DNA of 45,515 nucleotides, taken from NCBI GenBank assembly GCA_014859605.1, contig JACUTW010000012.1, positions 1 through 45,515 on the forward strand, in the 5' to 3' direction. Under the pieces are notes generated by a model. The model was not told the DNA's origin and made no database searches. It saw only the letters and a program-made list of their open reading frames with translations. Below are positions 40,309-45,515 of the stretch, in pieces (the first letter of the stretch is position 1; each line of letters starts with the position of its first letter). The translations under genes and the position numbers were made by a program. The DNA is from Desulfuromonadales bacterium (GTDB lineage: Bacteria; Desulfobacterota; Desulfuromonadia; Desulfuromonadales; UBA2197).

Positions 40309-41067
40309 TTACTGGCGCGTAAAACGGACGATGCGGATAAAGTCTTCGGCCTTGAGGCTGGCCCCCCCGACCAGGGCGCCATCGATGTCGCCCTGCGCCA
40401 TCAAGCCGTCGACATTGTCCGGTTTGACGCTGCCGCCATAAAGAATTCTGGTCTGCTCTTCCACACACTTGTCAAAGAAACCGGCGAGCAGGCCGCGAAT
40501 AAAGACGTGGGCGTCCTGAGCCTGATCGACACTGGCGACCTGTCCGGTGCCGATCGCCCAAACCGGTTCATAGGCGATGATAACGTGGCGCATGGCGTCA
40601 TTGTCAAGTCCCCTCAGACCTTCGCGTACCTGACGGGCGAGAACGTCGAACATGGCCCCGGAATCGCGTTCCTCCAGAGTCTCGCCAACGCAGAAGATCA
40701 CTTGCATGCCGGCGGCCAGAACGGCTTTGACCTTGGCATTGATAAAGTCGTCAGTCTCCCCGAAGAGTTGCCGCCGTTCGGAGTGCCCGACGATCACGTA
40801 GCTGCAGCCGGCATCTTTGAGGAGGGCGGCCGAGACTTCGCCGGTAAAGGCGCCGCTGGTAGCGGGATGGCAATTCTGCGCGGCGAGTTGAATCTTGCTC
40901 CCCGCCACTGTGCTGGCGAGCGACGCCAAGGCAGTAAAGACCGGCGCGACAATGATCTCGCAGTCGCTGACGTCCGCAACGCTTTCCTGGAGTTGCTGGA
41001 CCAGTTCCCGTGCTTCTGAAATCGTTTTGTGCAGCTTCCAGTTGCCGGCGATGATCGGTTTACGCAT
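40309..41067 (-). CDS. tpiA: Triosephosphate isomerase
   Basis: TpiA interconverts dihydroxyacetone phosphate and glyceraldehyde-3-phosphate in glycolysis and gluconeogenesis. The 252-residue TIM barrel starts RKPIIAGNWKLHKTISEA. It carries the catalytic histidine in IVGHSERR, the catalytic glutamate in IIAYEPVWAIGTGQVAS, the CVGETLEERDSG loop and the phosphate-binding ILYGGSVKPDN. The gene follows pgk by 32 bases on the reverse strand. Length and motifs are normal. Confidence 0.97.
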   Translation of the reverse strand: MRKPIIAGNWKLHKTISEARELVQQLQESVADVSDCEIIVAPVFTALASLASTVAGSKIQLAAQNCHPATSGAFTGEVSAALLKDAGCSYVIVGHSERRQLFGETDDFINAKVKAVLAAGMQVIFCVGETLEERDSGAMFDVLARQVREGLRGLDNDAMRHVIIAYEPVWAIGTGQVASVDQAQDAHVFIRGLLAGFFDKCVEEQTRILYGGSVKPDNVDGLMAQGDIDGALVGGASLKAEDFIRIVRFTRQ

Positions 41068-41099
41068 AGGCCGAATGTCCTTTATATGGCTGGTAGCCG

Positions 41100-42290
41100 T
41101 TATTTGTCATTGAGGGCAGTGACGCCGGGGAGTTCTTTCCCTTCCAGAAATTCCAGGCTGGCGCCGCCGCCGGTCGAGATGTGGGTCATCTGGGCATCGA
41201 GTCCGGCCTTGTTGACGGCGGCCACTGAATCGCCGCCACCGATGATCGAAAGGGCGGATGAATCGGCCAGGGCCTGGGCCACGGCAAAGGTTCCGGCGGC
41301 GAAAGCCTCAAATTCAAAGACCCCCATCGGCCCGTTCCAGACGACAGTTCCGGCCTTGCTGACTTCTTCGGCATACATTTTTGCGGTCTGCGGACCGATA
41401 TCGAGCCCCATCCACCCGGCCGGGAAGTCGCTGTTGCTGCAGACGCGGTGTTCGGTATCAGCTTTGAATTCGGCGGCGATCACATGATCGACCGGCAGGA
41501 GGATTTTAACCCCGCGCTCTTTTGCTTGTTGCAGCAGTTTCGCGGAAAGTTCAATCCGGTCACTTTCGACCAGGGATTGACCGACTTCGATCCCTTGCGC
41601 CCGGAGGAAGGTGTAAGCCATGCCGCCGCCGATGATCAGGGTCTCGACCTTGGACAGGAGATTTTCGATGACCGGGATTTTGTCACTGACCTTGGCGCCG
41701 CCGAGGATGGCAACGAAGGGGCGTTTCGGCGCCGCCAGCGCGGTGCCGAGGTAGTCGAGCTCCTTCCCCATCAAAAAGCCGGCAACCGCCGGTTGGAGGA
41801 GGTGTGCCACCCCTTCGGTGGAAGCGTGCGCGCGGTGCGCCGTCCCGAAAGCGTCATTGACGTAACACTCTGCCAGGCTGGCGAGTTCAGCGCAGAAGGC
41901 CGGATCGTTCTTCTCTTCACCGGCGTGAAAACGGACATTTTCGAGGAGGAGGAGATCACCGTCCTGCATCGCGGCAATCAGCGATTGAACCTCGGGGCCG
42001 ATGCAGTCGTTGGCCATCGCCACCGGTCGTCCCAGCAGTTTAACCAGGTAGGGAGCCACCGGTGCGAGGCTGTATTTTGCTTCCGGCTTGGCTTTGGGGC
42101 GACCCAGATGGGAAGCGAGAATCAGTCGTCCGCCGTGGTCGAGGATGTAGCGAATGGTCGGCAGGGAAGCGACAATTCGTGTGTCGTCACTGATTTGTCC
42201 GGCATCGTTGATCGGCACATTGAAGTCGACCCGGCACAGAACTTTTTTCCCCTTAAAGTCGACGTCTTTGATCGTCTTTTTACTGAACAT
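41100..42290 (-). CDS. pgk: Phosphoglycerate kinase
   Basis: Pgk transfers the acyl phosphate of 1,3-bisphosphoglycerate to ADP. The 396-residue product has the substrate motif [20 protein letters not shown], the basic HLGRPK patch and NDCIGPEV. It also has the hinge region [29 protein letters not shown], and the nucleotide site [17 protein letters not shown], with [12 protein letters not shown] and the final GGGDSVAAV and [18 protein letters not shown]. The ATG at 42290 with GGAGAG just upstream is chosen over the longer frame. It lies between gap and tpiA, as in many bacteria. Confidence 0.97.
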   Translation of the reverse strand: MFSKKTIKDVDFKGKKVLCRVDFNVPINDAGQISDDTRIVASLPTIRYILDHGGRLILASHLGRPKAKPEAKYSLAPVAPYLVKLLGRPVAMANDCIGPEVQSLIAAMQDGDLLLLENVRFHAGEEKNDPAFCAELASLAECYVNDAFGTAHRAHASTEGVAHLLQPAVAGFLMGKELDYLGTALAAPKRPFVAILGGAKVSDKIPVIENLLSKVETLIIGGGMAYTFLRAQGIEVGQSLVESDRIELSAKLLQQAKERGVKILLPVDHVIAAEFKADTEHRVCSNSDFPAGWMGLDIGPQTAKMYAEEVSKAGTVVWNGPMGVFEFEAFAAGTFAVAQALADSSALSIIGGGDSVAAVNKAGLDAQMTHISTGGGASLEFLEGKELPGVTALNDK

Positions 42291-42321
42291 CGCACTCTCC
42301 TTTTTTAAACGACAATAAAAG

Positions 42322-42351
42322 CGGGAGGAATCCAGAATCGGCTTCCTCCCG
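42322..42351 (-). terminator. Hairpin between gap and pgk, possible partial terminator
   Basis: CGGGAGGAA (42322-42330) pairs with TTCCTCCCG (42343-42351). On the reverse strand the hairpin is followed by CTTTTATTG. It may stop part of the transcription from the gap promoter or protect the gap message; gap messages are often more abundant than pgk. Confidence 0.55.
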
Positions 42352-42377
42352 TTCATGTTAAGCGGGAAAATTTAACT

Positions 42378-43382
42378 TCAAGCTTGTTTGCGCAGAAAGT
42401 GGACGAGGTCGACGATACGATTGGAGTAGCCGGCTTCGTTATCATACCAGGCCATCACCTTGACCATATTGCCGCCGATCACGGTAGTCATCAGTGAGTC
42501 GACAGTTGAGGAAGCACGGTTGCCATTAAAGTCGATAGAGACGAGGGGGGCGGTGCAGTAGTCCAGATAACCTTTTAAAGGACCGGCAGCGGCGGCGGCG
42601 AGTGCGGCATTGACCTCGGCGGCGGTGGTCTCTTTTTCGGTGTTGACGACCAGATCGATGAGTGACACGTTCGGGGTCGGAACCCGCACCGCCATGCCGT
42701 CAAGTTTCCCTTTGAGTTGTGGCAGGACGAGAGCCACAGCCTTGGCTGCCCCGGTCGTGGTCGGAATCATCGAGACGGCAGCAGCTCGCGCCCGGCGCAG
42801 GTCGCTATGAGGCAGGTCGAGAATCTGCTGGTCGTTGGTATAGGAGTGAATGGTTGTCATCAACCCCTTGCTGATGCCGAAATTTTCGAGGAGGACTTTA
42901 GCGACGGGGGCGAGGCAGTTGGATGTGCACGAGGCGTTGGAGATGACATGGTGCTTGGCCGGATCGTAATCCGCTTCGTTGACCCCCATGACGATGGTCA
43001 CATCTTCTCCTTTGCCGGGAGCGCTGATGATGACCTTCTTTGCGCCGGCTGTCAGGTGCTTGGCAGCATTTGCCCGGTCGGTGAAACGACCGGTCGATTC
43101 GATGGCGATCTCGACTCCCAGTGCCCCCCAGGGAAGGGCGGCTGGATCTTTTTCGGCAAAGACCTTGATCTCACGCCCATTGATGATCAGGGCATCTGCC
43201 GTCGCTTGGACGTCGCCAGCGTAGATGCCGTGTACCGAGTCATATTTAAGCAGGTGCGCGAGAGTGGCGGGATCAGTCAAATCGTTGACCGCGACAATTT
43301 CGATCTTCGGGTTGCCGCTTGCAGCCCGAAGGACGTTTCTTCCTATGCGGCCAAAACCATTGATAGCAATTTTTACAGACAT
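42378..43382 (-). CDS. gap: Glyceraldehyde-3-phosphate dehydrogenase, type I
   Basis: This enzyme oxidises and phosphorylates glyceraldehyde-3-phosphate using NAD(P). The 334-residue product has the Rossmann start [19 protein letters not shown] and [20 protein letters not shown]. The active-site cysteine is Cys152 in [11 protein letters not shown], with the general-base histidine in [13 protein letters not shown]. It also has the phosphate-binding [20 protein letters not shown] and [11 protein letters not shown] near the end. AGGAG precedes the ATG. The dinucleotide-binding Asp (VND) suggests NAD preference. A strong promoter lies about 60 bases upstream. Confidence 0.97.
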   Translation of the reverse strand: MSVKIAINGFGRIGRNVLRAASGNPKIEIVAVNDLTDPATLAHLLKYDSVHGIYAGDVQATADALIINGREIKVFAEKDPAALPWGALGVEIAIESTGRFTDRANAAKHLTAGAKKVIISAPGKGEDVTIVMGVNEADYDPAKHHVISNASCTSNCLAPVAKVLLENFGISKGLMTTIHSYTNDQQILDLPHSDLRRARAAAVSMIPTTTGAAKAVALVLPQLKGKLDGMAVRVPTPNVSLIDLVVNTEKETTAAEVNAALAAAAAGPLKGYLDYCTAPLVSIDFNGNRASSTVDSLMTTVIGGNMVKVMAWYDNEAGYSNRIVDLVHFLRKQA

Positions 43383-43440
43383 GGACGACTCCTGAATGAA
43401 ATGTATCTGGTGAATAGAACGAATCTGCTGAACGAATTTT

Positions 43441-43468
43441 ATTATAGCGGTTGCAAGCTGATTGTCTA
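43441..43468 (-). promoter_or_regulatory. gap: Sigma-70-type promoter for the gap-pgk-tpiA-secG genes
   Basis: On the reverse strand TAGACA (43468-43463) and a consensus TATAAT (43446-43441) are 16 bases apart. Transcription would start near 43434, giving an untranslated leader of about 50 bases before the gap ATG. The same 270-base spacer must hold the divergent promoter of the histidine kinase, which was not identified. Confidence 0.7.
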
Positions 43469-43652
43469 TAACTTGTCGATATTTTAATCAGTCAGCAGCC
43501 AAAAATGTAATCCAAACTGATGGTTGTCGTCAATAACAAAGGGTCTTCTGGCGGCGGACAAGGTTAAAAAATCCTTTTGATAATTCATTGTCAGGGAAAG
43601 ATTGTCATGCTATGTTCAAATTTAACTAATTTTCTGGGTAGATATTCTTTTG

Positions 43653-45515
43653 ATGATTCGCACTCTCGGCAAACGCATCCTTCTCTTTGTTTTTGCTATC
43701 CTGCTCGTGACCCTTGCTGTCGATAATATCTTGACGATCCGGCAGGTGAGTCGCGATTATTTGCAGAGTCTTACCGTCCGCAGCCGCTTCCTCAGTAAAG
43801 AGCTAACTTCCGGAATTGAAAAGGTTCTTTCCCTCGGCATCGATCTCAAAGAGCTTGACGGGATGAATAACCGCTGCCAGCAACTGGTCGCAAGTGATCC
43901 CGAAATTATTTACTGTGCGATTGTCGACGCGAATCACGCCCCTCTTTATTCGCATGATCCGCTCGCACCGCCGCCCGTCATGCTTAGCGAGGTGAAGGCA
44001 GGAAATACGGCAACCTCCCTCCTCTTTAATTCCCGCTTCGGCAATGTTTACGATACCACAACCCGCATCTTTGCTCCGGACGGGACAACCGCCGGTTGGG
44101 TCAGCCTCGGTTTCCCTGAGTCAGCCCTTTCGGCGATGACCACAAAATTATTACGTTATACCGTGATTGTTCTGGTGGTGGCCGCATTCATTGTCTTGCT
44201 GGTTCTGGCCTTCTTTGTTCGCATTAATCTCACGGTGCCGATTGAACAGCTCTGCACGGTTGCCCGGCGCATCGCCGGCGGCGATTTTAATGTGCCGCTG
44301 CCGAAAATGTCGACCCTGGAATTCTCCTCCCTCGCCAATGCGCTCGATTCTATGGCGAAATCCTTGCGCGAACGTGATGGCAAAATTCAAGACAGTTATG
44401 CCGAACTCGAACGCTCCAACCGCGAATTGCAGGCATCGTATGAACAGCAGGAGCGGGTTACGGTTGAACTTGCCGCCAATCGTGAGATGTACCGCACCCT
44501 CCTCGAACACGCCAGTGATGCCATTCTGGTTGTCGATGAAGATGATTCCATCCTTTTGATCAATCGGGCGGCTGAGACCTTCTTTGGCGTCACCCGTGCG
44601 GCGGCCGTGGGTGAAGATTTTCTCGCCCTTTTCTCCAGCTTTCACCAGGGATTGGTTGAGCAGGAAGAGTCACTGATGGGTGATTTGCGGGCCGGAAAAC
44701 TCAGTGAATTTGAGTTGAATTTTGTCCGTCCGCAAAGTGGCGAGCGGGTCGTCGGCTGGCTGCGCGGTTCGGTGGTCTTTGATCCGGATGGCAAGAAGAT
44801 GGTGCAGATGACGATTCGTGACATCACCCGGGACAAAGAGATCAAGGAGAACCTCGAAAAAGTCACGGCCGATTTGCAAAACCTTAATCAAATGAAGAAT
44901 TCTTTTCTGGGCATGGCGTCCCATGAATTGAAGACCCCCCTGACCGTTGTCTCCGGTTACTCTGAACTGATCCTGAGCGGCATTGCCGGCCAGGCCGATG
45001 AATCCGTCCTTTCGATGGTGCGCTATATCTCTGACGCTTCCGATCGATTGACCGCCATTGTCCGTGATATCGTTGATGTGACTCTGCTTGATCGTCGCGA
45101 GTTGCCGCTGCGTGTTCGTCTTGTCGACTTCAACGAGCTGATTCGCACTGCCACCAAGGAGCTCGAATATTTCTTTCACGTCCGCCAGCAAACGCTGCAC
45201 TTCAATCTCGATTCCGATCTGCCGCAAGTCTTCTGCGATCCCGACCGCATCTTTCAGGTGGTTACCAATCTCGTCGGTAATGCGGTTAAATTCACGCCGG
45301 ACAACGGCACCATTACCTTGACGACGCGTTTGGTCCGGATTATGCGCGCTCCTGCCAAATCGGCGGGGAGCGGTGACCTTGAAAGCCTCGATACGCAGCA
45401 GCACACTTATGTCGAGATGGTTGTGGAGGATAGCGGCATCGGGATCGACCTGGAAGAGCAGGTGCAGATTTTTGAAAAGTTTTACGAGATCGGCAAGATA
45501 GAAGAGCACTTCACC
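43653..45515 (+). CDS. Sensor histidine kinase (Cache-HAMP-PAS-HisKA-HATPase), partial
   Basis: The frame is open from the ATG at 43653 to the window edge, 621 codons, so the C-terminus is missing. It has TM1 (about 8-28: RILLFVFAILLVTLAVDN), a periplasmic sensor domain of about 140 residues, TM2 (about 169-189: TVIVLVVAAFIVLLVLAFFV) and a HAMP linker (NLTVPIEQLCTVARRIAGGD). A coiled segment and a PAS domain (about 279-385: TLLEHASDAILVVDEDDSIL) follow. The HisKA phospho-acceptor box MASHELKTPLTVVSGYSEL begins near 420, and the ATPase domain has N-box VVTNLVGNAVKF and G1 VEDSGIGID. It is a membrane-bound autokinase; its response regulator is not in view. A TTG one codon earlier is an alternative start. 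Confidence 0.92.
   Translation, partial: MIRTLGKRILLFVFAILLVTLAVDNILTIRQVSRDYLQSLTVRSRFLSKELTSGIEKVLSLGIDLKELDGMNNRCQQLVASDPEIIYCAIVDANHAPLYSHDPLAPPPVMLSEVKAGNTATSLLFNSRFGNVYDTTTRIFAPDGTTAGWVSLGFPESALSAMTTKLLRYTVIVLVVAAFIVLLVLAFFVRINLTVPIEQLCTVARRIAGGDFNVPLPKMSTLEFSSLANALDSMAKSLRERDGKIQDSYAELERSNRELQASYEQQERVTVELAANREMYRTLLEHASDAILVVDEDDSILLINRAAETFFGVTRAAAVGEDFLALFSSFHQGLVEQEESLMGDLRAGKLSEFELNFVRPQSGERVVGWLRGSVVFDPDGKKMVQMTIRDITRDKEIKENLEKVTADLQNLNQMKNSFLGMASHELKTPLTVVSGYSELILSGIAGQADESVLSMVRYISDASDRLTAIVRDIVDVTLLDRRELPLRVRLVDFNELIRTATKELEYFFHVRQQTLHFNLDSDLPQVFCDPDRIFQVVTNLVGNAVKFTPDNGTITLTTRLVRIMRAPAKSAGSGDLESLDTQQHTYVEMVVEDSGIGIDLEEQVQIFEKFYEIGKIEEHFT

Overview
The window reads as chromosomal DNA of a Gram-negative, moderately GC-rich bacterium. 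It is most likely a member of the Desulfuromonadales/Geobacterales (Desulfuromonas/Geobacter-like). The basis is gene order remembered for that group: tRNA-Met, tilS, ftsH, folP, cdaA, cdaR, glmM, pdxJ, acpS, nnrD, a CBS-domain gene, tsaE, lysC, cimA. A citramalate-type isoleucine pathway gene, an LpxH-type lipid A gene and a gap-pgk-tpiA-secG cluster support this. No rRNA, phage, transposase or CRISPR array was seen.

Layout. Positions 1-4424 are a patchwork of small accessory genes: an antitoxin with a shortened PIN toxin, YheU, a nonsense-interrupted zinc-ribbon gene, a DCC-family protein, PspC, DUF1456, and an AbiEi/AbiEii type IV toxin-antitoxin pair behind an inverted repeat. Positions 4532-15336 hold tRNA-Met and then a dense housekeeping run for tRNA modification, membrane proteolysis, folate, c-di-AMP, cell-wall precursor and cofactor repair; many of these genes overlap or nearly touch. 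Positions 15376-18971 are an amino-acid block (lysC, cimA, a helix-hairpin-helix protein). Positions 19117-22464 hold a 51-residue zinc ribbon and then reverse-strand mgtC, vanZ-like and typA.

The most unusual part is 22563-28578. A reverse-strand yhiI-rbbA-yhhJ ABC export operon, with visibly higher GC and different codon use, sits between typA and a Lon-like protease gene. It is flanked by two direct copies of the protease gene's upstream region and first ~50 codons. The left copy is truncated and frameshifted; the right copy belongs to the intact gene. This is the pattern expected from single-crossover integration of a circular DNA, or from a duplication-coupled insertion. The spacer before the intact protease gene also holds a twin-hairpin inverted-repeat element.

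Positions 28429-36067 carry the Lon-like protease, a paired M16 peptidase system (active subunit plus zinc-site-less lipoprotein), DUF948 and YtxH proteins and a YihY/BrkB membrane protein. On the reverse strand, 36085-39628 carry an LpxH-type phosphatase and a LolD/MacB-like ATPase, FtsX-type permease and OB-fold anchor, with a Cys-rich secreted protein just upstream. That last group has no assigned substrate and is the best candidate here for an undescribed system. Then follow tRNA-Leu(GAG) and the secG, tpiA, pgk and gap genes, driven from a strong promoter upstream of gap. A divergent sensor histidine kinase runs off the right edge.

Starts were moved from the longest open frame where a ribosome-binding site or family alignment supported it. 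All function calls rest on motifs and remembered family features, not on database searches.
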